The position numbers and the translations under genes are program-made. A stretch of 64,000 nt of DNA from positions 6,328,924 to 6,392,923 of the forward strand of contig CM041198.1 in the NCBI GenBank assembly GCA_023078555.1, in the 5' to 3' direction. Of the stretch, positions 33,348 through 42,721 are shown one piece after another. Origin of the DNA: Ulva prolifera. Its lineage: Eukaryota; Chlorophyta; Ulvophyceae; Ulvales; Ulvaceae. The stretch's first letter is position 1, and each line of letters starts with the position of its first letter. The notes beneath the pieces are model-generated. The model saw nothing but the letters and a program-made list of their open reading frames with translations, was not told the DNA's origin and searched no databases.

Positions 33348-33749
33348 TGTACACGTACATGTGGCTGTGTGGCTGTGGCCGGCGCGGGTGCTGCCGCTGC
33401 GTGGGTGTGTTGGTGTGTGCTGCGTGTGGCTCGTTGCGTCTGGCTCGTTGCGTGGTGTGGGTTCCTCTGGTTGTTGCTCGCGGTGCCACCCGCCTTGCCT
33501 GATTTGTCCTTGTAACACAGCTGCTTCCATGTCTACATGCCAACAGTGTGCATCCCCAGCGTGACAACTACACCGCCGTGCGTGTGGCTGTGGGGGTGCA
33601 GGCAAGCCCTGTTTCGGTGGTGGGGCCCCTTCGGTGCCGCAAGTGGCAATGTGTCGTGATTGAAGTCAATGCATGTGCGGTCATTATGCTCGTCCACTGA
33701 ATGCCGCATGTACCTGCAACGACTGTTGTTTCTCGCCCTGTGACCCCAC

Positions 33750-33851
33750 CAGTGTTGGGTTATCGGGCCCCATCACGTAGAACAATTCCGAATATCCAGC
33801 TCTATTTTTTGGGTGGCAGCCCTGAAAATGCTGCAAAGCGACCCAACACTG
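33750..33851 (+). mobile_element. hAT-like MITE, copy 3
   Basis: A 102-bp copy with CAGTGTTGGGT…ACCCAACACTG ends and the perfect 8-bp duplication GACCCCAC at 33742-33749 and 33852-33859. Confidence 0.9.
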
Positions 33852-33859
33852 GACCCCAC

Positions 33860-34619
33860 AGAGCCAGTACGGGGTGCTTCAAGTTGTTCATGGCGCCCAG
33901 CGCTGTGAACGTGCAGTGTACACTTATGTTGTGTTCAGCTCTGAGCGCTGGGAGTCACCGGGATCCCTCAAGCACACCACGCCCTTGCCACCCGTTCAAA
34001 CCCTGCCTGCACACCCACCGCGAAGTACGGCTACGTGGCGCCACAGCCGTGCCCGAGGTGGCTGCTGCGGGCCCACACGAGACCACCCAGTTGGGCCGCC
34101 CCGCGCGGGGCGTTCCGGCCCCAGCCCCCCCCCCCCCCCCCCCCCCCCCCGCCAAGATCAACACACTGTGGCAGGGCATGCAGCCACAATACACACCGTG
34201 CGCTGAGCAGAATTGTGTCACAAGCACAGAAGCCCCGAGGCAGCACCGTGAGATACTCAACTTTGGTGGACGTGATGATGAAAGTAAGCTTTACTCAGGA
34301 CACTGAATTCTGCGTCACGAACCTATGCACTAGATTACACTATTTCATATAATACTGCATGCTTGGCAGCCAATTGCAATTCGCAAGAACACGGTAGCCA
34401 ACCCTGCCCTACGCAGTCGCGCCACAGCAACAGCCAGCATAGGCAGAACCTGCAGCGCCACAACGACCGGAACCGACATCAGCACCTCCACATGCACACA
34501 CACCGTAACCCAAAAGGCACCCCACATGCACACATACATACAGCATGGGTGGTTGAGTGTGGCGTTGTGCAAGGGGAATGCTCTTGTGCTCCGTGCGGGG
34601 CTTCAATCTTTGGCTGGCA
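33860..34619. other. Stretch without a supported gene; contains a 26-base C run
   Basis: The C run is at 34125-34150. Open frames through it are low-complexity. Nothing else was recognised. Confidence 0.4.
34125..34150 (+). repeat. Poly-C tract, 26 bases
   Basis: Uninterrupted C run. Confidence 0.95.
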
Positions 34620-34731
34620 TCACCGGCCGGGCTGTGGTACGATCTCGTACCCGGCCTAGTGCCATGACTGCGTGAGTGGATTTGCGTGTGTATTCCTGGC
34701 AACGGCTCGCTGCCCGGCCTCTGTCCTTTGT
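34620..34731 (+). repeat. Short interspersed repeat, family C
   Basis: CCCGGCCTAGTGCCATGACT … CTGCCCGGCCTCTGTCCTTTGTAAC. It is followed within 25 bp by a second, more diverged copy. Confidence 0.65.
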
Positions 34732-34754
34732 AACTACATACAGCATCCTTTGTG

Positions 34755-34838
34755 CTGCGCTGTGCCATGAATGCGTGTGTGGGTCTGCAGATGGATTCCT
34801 AGGAACGGCCCGGTACCCGGCCTCTCTTCTTTATAACT
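34755..34838 (+). repeat. Short interspersed repeat, family C, diverged copy
   Basis: GTGCCATGAATGCGTGTGTG … CCCGGCCTCTCTTCTTTATAAC matches the previous copy without its first part. Confidence 0.55.
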
Positions 34839-34879
34839 ACATAGCATCGATATCCTTGACCCCGGAGTGTGGGCCCACA

Positions 34880-35073
34880 CCCACCCACAACAGGTAGCCC
34901 ACGGCTTCGTCGGTGTGTATTACAAGGACAAAGCTGGAGTGACCGGAGGCGCTACCGGTCACCGTCACCGGAGTGACTCCAGCTTTGTCCTTGTAATACA
35001 CACCAACGTTAACAAAGCCGTACGCGTGGGCTATAGCCGTGGGCTATAGCTAGCTAGCTGTTGTGGGTGGGTG
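34880..35073. repeat. Large imperfect palindrome made of two facing LINE-B tails
   Basis: The left arm runs CCCACCCACAACAG, AGCCCACGGCTT, CGGTGTGTATTACAAGG, ACAAAGCTGGAGTGACCGG. The right arm carries the same blocks in reverse complement, ending CTGTTGTGGGTGGG. Small duplications (GGGCTATAGC) interrupt the right arm. Both the LINE-B ends and their flanking DNA are inverted, so a flank-inclusive inverted duplication is more likely than two insertions. Confidence 0.8.
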
Positions 35074-35324
35074 AGGGTGGCTGGGCGCACCGCCCACAGC
35101 AGCGAACAAGCACGGCAAAGCCTGAGTGCATGCATGAGCCTGCCCCAGACGCTAATCCTCGGCTACCCTTAACCAGTCACCGCATGCCAGATCTAGACAC
35201 CTACCTCTGTCGTTGTGTAAACCACAACAGCACCTTGGGGTGACCCCAAGCACACACCCACCCTCGTGCGTGTTGAGTGGGTTGAAAGAATTCTGCCATG
35301 CTGTCATTGGGCATTGTGTTCGCG

Positions 35325-35441
35325 TGCGGCATTCTACGTGGGTGACAACACTCTCCTGCCGTGCGTGCATTGGGCCGTTGGCGTGCTTGCTCGTTGCCCT
35401 GGCGGTGCTACTGACCACTCCAGCTTTGTCTCTGTAACACA
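35325..35441 (+). mobile_element. LINE-B tail, plus strand
   Basis: Diverged 3' UTR ending CCAGCTTTGTCTCTGTAACACA. The left border is approximate. Confidence 0.6.
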
Positions 35442-35443
35442 CA

Positions 35444-35521
35444 TATGTGGTCCCGTCAATTCGGAGTTGTCAATGTCCAATAGGATACGGCTCAGTAAAT
35501 TTAGATTTACTTTACTTTACA
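35444..35521 (+). repeat. SINE 3' part, plus strand
   Basis: GTGGTCCCGTCAATTCGGAG … CTTTACTTTAC matches the SINE body and tail (reverse of 13158-13240). It starts directly after the preceding LINE-B tail. Confidence 0.75.
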
Positions 35522-35654
35522 CACACCCACCCCAGCCCACATGCATGCGTGTGCCAGCGTCAGCCCATAGACACAGGCCAACGGGCGACCGCGGCGAGCG
35601 CTGCCGGGGCGCTCCCAAGGGGCGGCCCGCTGCTCAGGCGGCATGGGCTGTGAG

Positions 35655-35763
35655 TAGATGCATGGGTGTGTGGTGCGTGTTGCTGAATATGTGGGTGTGC
35701 GATTCTTCTGGTTGTGGCCCACATGCTGCGTATACCTACCTCGCTCGCTTTGTCCTTGTAACA
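35655..35763 (+). mobile_element. LINE-B tail, plus strand
   Basis: A short 3' end finishing CTCGCTCGCTTTGTCCTTGTAA. The 5' border is uncertain. Confidence 0.6.
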
Positions 35764-35797
35764 TGAAGGCCCCCATGGGCCGACCATACCCCACAGA

Positions 35798-36640
35798 AGT
35801 GTCGGTGTTATGATCATTGCAGCGGGGCATGCAGAGATGTATCGCAAGTCGGGGCTTAAGCAATTGTCATATCGCGTGCGCAAGGGTTGCGGTACGATGT
35901 GGGCCTGGAGGGCGTGATTCTGCCGGACTGAGGTGTGGGCGCGGACGTGGTGTGACCGTGTGTGCAAGTGTGTCACACACGACATGTGTTGAGCGGCGCT
36001 CCGCACCCGCCCGGGCTGCGTGGCGGGCAGTTGCCGCTACGTGTGCGCTCGCAGCCTTGTCCGCTTTATTGTGGTGACGGCTCGGGCGTGCCGCGTTTCG
36101 CTGGTGTCTTCCCCGTGCGCCTGTGTGTGGCCCGCCGTTGGGGCGCTGCCGGGTGGTTTGGGCGGGCTGGGCTGGCCTCTGGGGGTTGCGGGTGTGGGTT
36201 CGCGGGCGGGCAGGGTGGTGTGCGCGGGCTGGGGTTTGGGGGTTGTGCTGGGGGAGGCGGGGGCCTCCCCGGGCTGGGGGTTGTTGCGGTCTCGCTGTTT
36301 GCTTGCTGGGCGGCCTTGGCTGCTTGTGCTTCCGGGGCTCGTGCGCCTTGCTGTTGGGCGGGGTTCGGGTGGGGATGGGCGTGTGGGCATGGGCGTGTGT
36401 GTGGTTGTGTGGCCGTGTCGCTGTGTCCGGCGCGGGTGCCGCCGTTGCGTGGGTGTTTTGGTGTGCGCTTCGTGTGGCTTGCTGCGTGGTGTGCGTTTCC
36501 CCTGCTTCTTGCTTGCGGTGCTACCTGCCTCGCTTGCTTTGTCCTTGTAACACACGACATGTGCTTCTCAGAATCAACAGGCTGTTGATTCAGATGAATC
36601 TCGGTTTTGGTGTTTGTCTTCTTCCGTTCACTCTTTTGTA
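35798..36640 (+). mobile_element. Diverged LINE-A 3' end, split by LINE-B
   Basis: The ORF end (to CTGCCGGACTGA near 35932) and 3' UTR match LINE-A up to 35988 and resume at 36564, finishing TTCCGTTCACTCTTTTGTA. It is more diverged than the other LINE-A copies, so older. Confidence 0.75.
35989..36549 (+). mobile_element. LINE-B 3' UTR nested in LINE-A
   Basis: GC-rich 3' UTR aligned with 32730-33230, ending GCTTTGTCCTTGTA. The exact 14-base repeat ACACACGACATGTG at 35975-35988 and 36550-36563 flanks it. Confidence 0.88.
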
Positions 36641-37457
36641 CACCCACAAGCACACTCCCACGCCCACCCCCGCCGTTCTGTGTAAGACGCTGGCAGCGCC
36701 ACCTGTGCACGAAACATACATGTGTGTGTTGACGGACAGAATGCTCCGTGCTAGAACAAAATGTTCTGGAATCTTCTGCAGCCTGTAGCCACTGCGGTCA
36801 CCACTACGGTACTGCTGGCTGACGGCCTTGCGCCTGGCGCGGAGCATTATGCTCCGCACCCCCTGATTATTAGGCATGCAAAATTCTTATCGCTTCTGGT
36901 GCAAGCCTGCCCTATAGTGACTTAAGTCACTCAATTGATCTCTCACTCCGGCTCTGCTTAGGTCACATCGAAGGATCCACAGCGGTGTGCAACATCCATG
37001 CAACGGTATTTGCTAACAGGATGTCCCTGCAAGAGCAGCTGCGGCGGCATACACTTTGACGGGCCCGTACGCGTGGTCGGATCCGAACGCACGTCGATAC
37101 TGGTCAGTTCGTGCTCACGATAGCCGATTTAGCAGAAGTGATTGTTTATCACCAACTCCGCTTGAATCAGCTATCAGGAATAACACGAGCAGTGCACCTC
37201 AAAACGCCCGCATGTGAACGTCACGTCAGCTTGACGCAGCACAATAAATATCAGAAGAGCAGCAATGTATGCCTCAGCCGCTCAGCGGCTATAAGTATCT
37301 CGAGATCACTGATGTATCTCGTGATCACTCACTAGCAGCATTAACAAATGTGGCGCTGTCGGTGGCGGTGGTGGTGGTGGGTGGTGGGTATGTGCATGTG
37401 GGTGCTACACCAGTCGTGCTGCGTACCACCCTCGGACACCCCCCCGTGCAATGTTTC
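36641..37457. other. Stretch without a supported gene
   Basis: Contains a small hairpin around 36838-36860 (GCGGAGCATTATGCTCCGC) and, at 37331-37380, a segment of about 50 bp that recurs inverted at 45671-45722. Confidence 0.4.
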
Positions 37458-37486
37458 CACACAGACAACGCAGCTGTAGGCCACAG

Positions 37487-39550
37487 TTGCGGCGGACGGG
37501 ATCGTCGTGTGCGGCACCCCGCTTGGCACGCCGGCGTTCGTCGGGACATTTGTGCAGCAGCGCACCCAGCTCACGGCGGACCTGGTCGACAGGCTGATGG
37601 AGCTGCCGCTGCCGGCGCAGGCGCAGTGGTCAATCCTACACCACTGCCTCCAGCACCAGGACGCGCATCTTCTCCGGAACTCGCCGTGGGGTGCGATCCG
37701 AGACCACCTGCCTGCCGTTGAGCGTGCCACGCTCCGCGGCCTCCGCAGCATCATGGGAGTGTCCGCCCTCAATCCTGCCCAAGTCGTACAGGCGACCCTG
37801 CCCCACCGCCACGGCGGGATGGGGCTCCGGCATTACTGTGAGGACACAGCAGACGCGGCGCGTCTGTCCTCTGCAGCGCTGGCCCATCTCGCACTGGCCG
37901 GGGGGGTGGAGCGCGGCCAGCCGTTCCGCGGCGAGGCGGCCGACGAGATGCAACTGACGCTGGACCGGCTGCGCCTGGCATGGGGCGCCGCCATCCCCGG
38001 CGTAGCCGAGTGCCCCGCCGGCGTCGCGGCGTGGGCGAAGGATAACGCATCAAAGGTGAGGTTGACACAGCTGCAGAGCCTGCTCGCGCGCGCCGAGGCT
38101 GACGCTCGCAAAGCCGAGGTCTTTGCGGAGCTCGGCGCGGCCGCCGACGGGCCTTCACCCCATCTGGCAGCAGAAGCACGCGCGGCCATGGCCCGCCTGC
38201 GCAGCTGCATGGGGGCCCTCGCGTCGGCATGGCTCACAGCGTTTCCCGGACCGGTCACGGGTCTGTCCGACATGGAGTTCGGCGTGTACACTCGGCTGCG
38301 GCTCTGGGAATCCCTCCTCCCACGCCTCGCCGATGATGGAGACTGCCCATGCGGGCGAAGCGGGGAGGCGGGCACGCACTCGCTGGTCTGCGCTTCTCTC
38401 TGGGGAACGGTCGTCGCACGTCACAACCTGCTCGTCGAGACGTGGAGGCGCGTCATCGCGCGCAGCGGCATCACATCGGCGGTGGAGCCGCACCTGAGCA
38501 GGCTCCCAAAGGGCCTCGGTCAAGGTCTCGCAGCTCCCTCCACGGCCGGCACCGCGTCGCCCTCTGCCACCTCCCCGCCCGCCAAAGCCCCGGCCGCGCC
38601 CTCAGCCCCTCTTGGCGCCCAGGCTTGGCCACCCCTCTGCAGCAACACCTCCGCCACGCCCGCGCGCGATGACGCCGCCGCCGTGCTGGGCGCGGCTGTG
38701 CTCAGCGCCGCCGTCCTCAGCCCTCGGAACCCCCCAGCGTCCCCCGATGCGTGCCCCGCGGCACCGCATCCAACCTCTTCCACAGCAGCCCCCCCGATCC
38801 CTCAGCCTCCCTGGCCTCGGCCGCGCCCGCAACCACTCTTGGCGCCCAGGTCCCCATTCCCACCACCTACGCAGCTGCTGCCGTGTTGACGGGTGACGTC
38901 GAGATGACCGGCCCAACCCCGGCATCGCCGGCCCCAGCAGGCCCCGCAGCAGCCGCAGGGGACCTCCCCTGTGCGCCGGCAGCCGCCCGCACGCCGTGCG
39001 TTGGACAGCCGCACGCGAGCCCCGCGCATGACGCCCCGCCAGCCATCCTCCCCAGGTCACGCGTGGGCGCCCAGCGGGGCGACATACTCGCGTTCTTTCC
39101 GGGCTCGCCGGTGATCGGCGACGTGTGTGTCACTCACCCGCTTGCAGGTTCCAACGTTCGCGCGGCTGCGCTGCGCGACGGCGCCTCGGCGGACGCCGCC
39201 GACCGGCGGAAACGCGACAAGTACGGCCGCTCGGGAGTCGGAGGGCTCAGCTTGGTCCCGCTGTACATGTTTCATGCGACATGTCGCATGAAACATACCG
39301 GCGCGTGGGCCCGGCGGCGTTCGCATTTCTGAACAGGCTCGCCGATGTGGCTACAGGGGCAGGCGCAGTCTCTCGGCGGCGCTTCCTGGAGAATGCGATG
39401 CGCGACATCTGCACGACGCTCTGCCGCGCCGTTGCACGCCAGGTTCACGCCGCTGCCCCGCTGATGGCGCGTCACGCGGGCAAGGCGGTACTGACGGGCC
39501 TTGCGGTCCCATGTGATGATCTCTCGCCGCTCACTGGCCATCCGGCCTGA
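37487..39550 (+). pseudogene. LINE-B ORF2 C-terminal part, frameshifted
   Basis: The frame GIVVCGTPLGTPAFVG begins in the thumb-like region after the RT and continues to the finger CPCGRSGEAGTHSLVC…RHN near 38345-38430. The expected endonuclease start (EPHLSRLPKGLGQG) is then followed by an Ala/Pro-rich stretch of about 190 residues. The frame shifts near 38750-38889. The frame then carries RGDILAFFPGSPVIGDVCVT and DRRKRDKYGR, the R2-like restriction-type endonuclease motifs. A second shift follows at the 30-bp palindrome at 39267-39296, and the end reads FLNRLADVA … LTGHPA, stop 39550. The RT core is lost by 5' truncation, so the copy is dead. The Pro/Ala stretch may be an insertion in this lineage, or decay. 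Confidence 0.75.
39267..39296. repeat. Perfect 30-bp palindrome in the LINE-B ORF
   Basis: Two 15-base arms, ATGTTTCATGCGACA and its exact complement, meet without a spacer. The coding frame changes here, so the palindrome probably arose by local fold-back copying. Confidence 0.95.
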
Positions 39551-40139
39551 GCGGCGAGCCGCCCGCGGCGTCCTCGTCGCTCTCTCGCGGGCCGGGCGCC
39601 GTCCGAGGCTCGGACGCGCTGGTGGGCGGCGTGTGCTGCCTCGCCCGCGTGCCCCGGCCCCCGCACACGGCGCGCCTCGGCCGTGCTCCGTTCCGGGTTT
39701 CGCGGATGGGGGCGCCCCCATTTGTGTTGTCCCGGCGCTCGGGGCTGGCCTGATCGGGGCATTGGGGCGGGGGTCCTGGAGGCCCCCGGCGGCTTCCGTG
39801 TGGGGCCGGCGCCGGCCGGGCCGCTGCATGGGGCTGCCGCAGCCGCGCGGGCGGCGGGGTCGTGTGGCGTGTTGGCGTGTGGGTTTGTGGGTGCTTGGGT
39901 GTGTGTTTGGGTTTGGGTCTGGGCCGCGTGCGGGTGCGTGGGTGCGTGGGTCGGGTTTCAGTGTGTGGTTCGTGTGGTAGTGTGTGGGAACGTGGGGGTG
40001 TGTGGGTGCTTGTTCTGCCTTGGCGTTGGCTGTTGCTCTCCTGCTGCGTGCGCATTGCGTTGTTCGTGCTCTCCCTTTTGGTCCTGCCGGTGCTACCGGC
40101 CCCTCCGGCTTTTTCCTTTGTAACACACAGACAACGCAG

Positions 40140-40951
40140 TCGGCGGTGCCTCGACACATCCCGGTCACGCGGGCATGTGGCAGAACGAACTCATAGCATA
40201 CTGATCCATATGCTCTGCAATAGCAATGTATTAATAGATAAGATAGTAAGACGGTGTATGCATAAGTTTCGTCTTCAGCGGTCGCGTGTGCGGCGAGATA
40301 GGTGCAGTCGCGTTCCGGGTTCTCACCTCGCTGCCACATGCCATCACCACACTGGCCACCCTTGCCACTCGCCTCCTCGACGTTACTAACGCCGTCATCA
40401 CATATGCATGTGCCCTTGCGAAGTCCGAGCTGATCATTGCAGCTGGATCATCTCGAGGCCTTGTGCAGGCCTTGTGCAGCTGAATGCGTCAAAGGCACCG
40501 GGCAACAAACGTAACTGCACACCATGTGTGACAGAAGGGGCATGCCACAGCACAGTGGAGCGCATGCAAGGTCTGGGTTGCACACATCAGTGCCCTGCCA
40601 GCATCACACGAGTGGTGTTAGCAATCAGGTCTACGAACGCATCCCAGTGCAGCATGTCTACAAAGGTAATGCTGAATGGTTTCGTGACAGAGCTGCCAAG
40701 GCAACACATACGCCCATTTACGCCTCTATGAGGCACCTCAGCAGTAGCTTGGTGCTGTACAGTATGGCAGCAAGGCTGCTTCGCAAGACAGTGCTACTGT
40801 GCAAGTGACTTTGTGTTAAATGGACTGAGCCGACGCATCACACTGTCCACGGGTTCCTCACAAGTGTACATAGGTAATATAAATTCAGTGACCTTGTATA
40901 AAGACACAACATCATAGAGGTGGCACAAGGCTTCGTTAACGTATTGTGGCA
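40140..40951. other. Stretch without a supported gene
   Basis: Nothing recognised between LINE-B and the Harbinger element. Confidence 0.45.
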
Positions 40952-40954
40952 TAA

Positions 40955-41045
40955 GGCCGTGTTCAGTGGCGTGCGCCTGAATTAGGACGCATGGGGCGGA
41001 CGCGGGTGATGTGACCGGTCGCATTGCGTGCCGTGTTCAGTGGCG
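40955..41045 (+). repeat. Harbinger left terminal region
   Basis: Terminal inverted repeat at 40955-40969, then a second copy of GCCGTGTTCAGTGGCG at 41030-41045 in the same orientation, a likely extra transposase-binding site. Confidence 0.8.
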
Positions 41046-41134
41046 AATAGCGTCACGAGAACGCATATCGTCACGATTGCAAAAACAACTACAAGCACGC
41101 TAAAAACACTTAAACACGCCCTATGTAATACATA

Positions 41135-42535
41135 TTGATGTGTAGTGTTGTTCTAGAGAGCATCGAGATGAATTTCAGGGCTGTGTATGATGGCGACGGC
41201 GTACGCTGTCCTGTTGCCACCTGGTCTGATAGTGACGACGATCTCATGATACACGAGTACATGAACAGTGAAAACAAGTGGCTAGATGAACTTGAGCCAA
41301 TGGATCTCGAGTATATACGGGAATTGCGTCGAATCCGGGTCGGGAGGAGAGTATTCACATGGATGTACAGCGGCAATTTGCTGCAGTGCATCGAAGGCGA
41401 TCACCCAATTCCCGGCATGAACTGGGACAATCTTCCTCCTGACGAGAGGAGGCGTCGCTGGATGGACTTGTGCCGTATGCCACCTGCTGCTTTTGATGAC
41501 TTGTATGACATGGTGGTGGATTATATTCCAGAGTCAACTCCAGTGGTCCCCACACACAGGCACTATTCGAAAAGGGCAAAGTTGATAGTAGCACTTTATT
41601 TTCTGGCTCATGTCCCTACGTTGAGGTGCATGAGTCGCTTGTTTGGTGTACCACACAATAGCATCTCTGATATCTGTGTGAAGCCAGTCCTTGTCGCCCT
41701 TGAGATAGCTCTGCTAGAGATCCCAGAGACCAAGCAAATTCGTTTCCCCCGAACAGCAGCTGAACAAAGGCGGCTTGTTCGAGAATTTAGGGGCAAATGG
41801 CATCTACCGGCCATTGGTGCAGTTGATGGTAGTCTGATCCCCCAACGCAAGCCATCCAGTGCACAGGCTGGTGGCGATGCAGATGCTTTCTGGAGCTACA
41901 AAGGAAGCCCAGCAAGTCTATTATTGGCCATATGCGATGCAAACGGTCGTTTCCTGTATGTCAATGCTGGGTCACCGGGCACAGTAGGTGATGCCGGTCT
42001 CTGGGGTCGATCTGACCTCTGCAAGCTCATCGACGAAGGTCTCTTTCATGGTGCCGGAGTCGAGCTGACCGCGGAGGGTGAGACACAGGTGGTGCAGCCG
42101 TTCCTGGTGGGGGACGCCGCCTTCCCCCTGGGTCCCAACATGATGAAGATTTGGGATGAGCCCGGGCCGCAGGGCATGCAGCTCTTCCGCGCTGGGGGGA
42201 AAGGCAAGTTTAATCGGTGTGTCATCAATTGCCGGCGTGGCATTGAGTGCACATTTGGTAGGCTGAAGGGCCGGTGGGCGTTCTGCCGGCGCAACACATT
42301 TATACGTGAGCCGGCGCTGATCAGGCGAGCAGTACGTGTGTGTTGTGCCCTGCACAATTTCGTTGAGGAGCGCAATGTAGAATATCGGGAGGAGTGGCAA
42401 GCAGCGGGCAATGCAGAGCCGCAGGTGGCGAATATGGGGCCTGCACCCGCAGCACAGGCTGGTCCAGGGGGGCCTGCAGCGCGGGGCAGAGTACTGCGGG
42501 AATTCCTCACAAAATACGTTGCATCAGTCATGTAA
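41135..42535 (+). CDS. Harbinger transposase (DDE_Tnp_4 type)
   Basis: A 466-residue protein that would cut and join the element ends. The N-terminal 130 residues are acidic. A helical region with a helix-turn-helix feel follows (LIVALYFLAHVPTLRCMSRLFGVPHNSISD). The catalytic core has Asp in GAVDGSLI (about 230), Asp in LVGDAAFPL (about 327) and Glu in RRGIECTFGRLKGRW (about 371), the DDE pattern of PIF/Harbinger and IS5-like nucleases. The C-terminus is Ala/Pro/Gly-rich. No frameshift or lost catalytic residue is seen. It is convergent with the Myb-like gene, with 186 bp between stops. The start is the first Met of the frame; the Met at residue 12 is an alternative. Confidence 0.93.
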   Translation: MMCSVVLESIEMNFRAVYDGDGVRCPVATWSDSDDDLMIHEYMNSENKWLDELEPMDLEYIRELRRIRVGRRVFTWMYSGNLLQCIEGDHPIPGMNWDNLPPDERRRRWMDLCRMPPAAFDDLYDMVVDYIPESTPVVPTHRHYSKRAKLIVALYFLAHVPTLRCMSRLFGVPHNSISDICVKPVLVALEIALLEIPETKQIRFPRTAAEQRRLVREFRGKWHLPAIGAVDGSLIPQRKPSSAQAGGDADAFWSYKGSPASLLLAICDANGRFLYVNAGSPGTVGDAGLWGRSDLCKLIDEGLFHGAGVELTAEGETQVVQPFLVGDAAFPLGPNMMKIWDEPGPQGMQLFRAGGKGKFNRCVINCRRGIECTFGRLKGRWAFCRRNTFIREPALIRRAVRVCCALHNFVEERNVEYREEWQAAGNAEPQVANMGPAPAAQAGPGGPAARGRVLREFLTKYVASVM

Positions 42536-42721
42536 CCTGTGTATGGTCTGTTGTTCGAGATGCATGCGTAATTGCGGTGAATATCAAGTACACTGCCTTG
42601 CAATTCATGCATGAATTGGTACATGGCCTACTGCTCAAATCGAATAGATTGTATAGCACCACCGAGTTGTGGTATACTGCCACCAATCTCATGAACAAGC
42701 GAGCATCCCCGCGAACCACGA

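Larger units (their letters stand above)
32596..33515 (+). mobile_element. LINE-B 3' end with a nested LINE-B tail
   Basis: Begins within the last codons of the ORF (APLMARHAGRAVLTGLAV … TGHPA, stop at 32725) and runs through a GT-rich 3' UTR with a 31-G run to TTTGTCCTTGTAA. The target repeat CACAGCTGCT lies at 32586-32595 and 33516-33525. A second LINE-B tail in opposite orientation lies inside at 33230-33347. Confidence 0.85.
37474..40123 (+). mobile_element. LINE-B non-LTR retrotransposon, longest copy, 5' truncated
   Basis: A 2650-bp insertion bounded by the perfect 16-base repeat CACACAGACAACGCAG at 37458-37473 and 40124-40139. It carries the region after the RT, a GT-rich 3' UTR from 39551, and the end TTTTTCCTTTGTAA. 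Confidence 0.93.

Noticed and set aside
32700-33605. Long Pro-rich or Gly-rich frames
   Set aside because: They read through the LINE-B 3' UTR and its G run. Similar frames at 21641-22317, 35962-36788 and 39272-40339 have the same cause.
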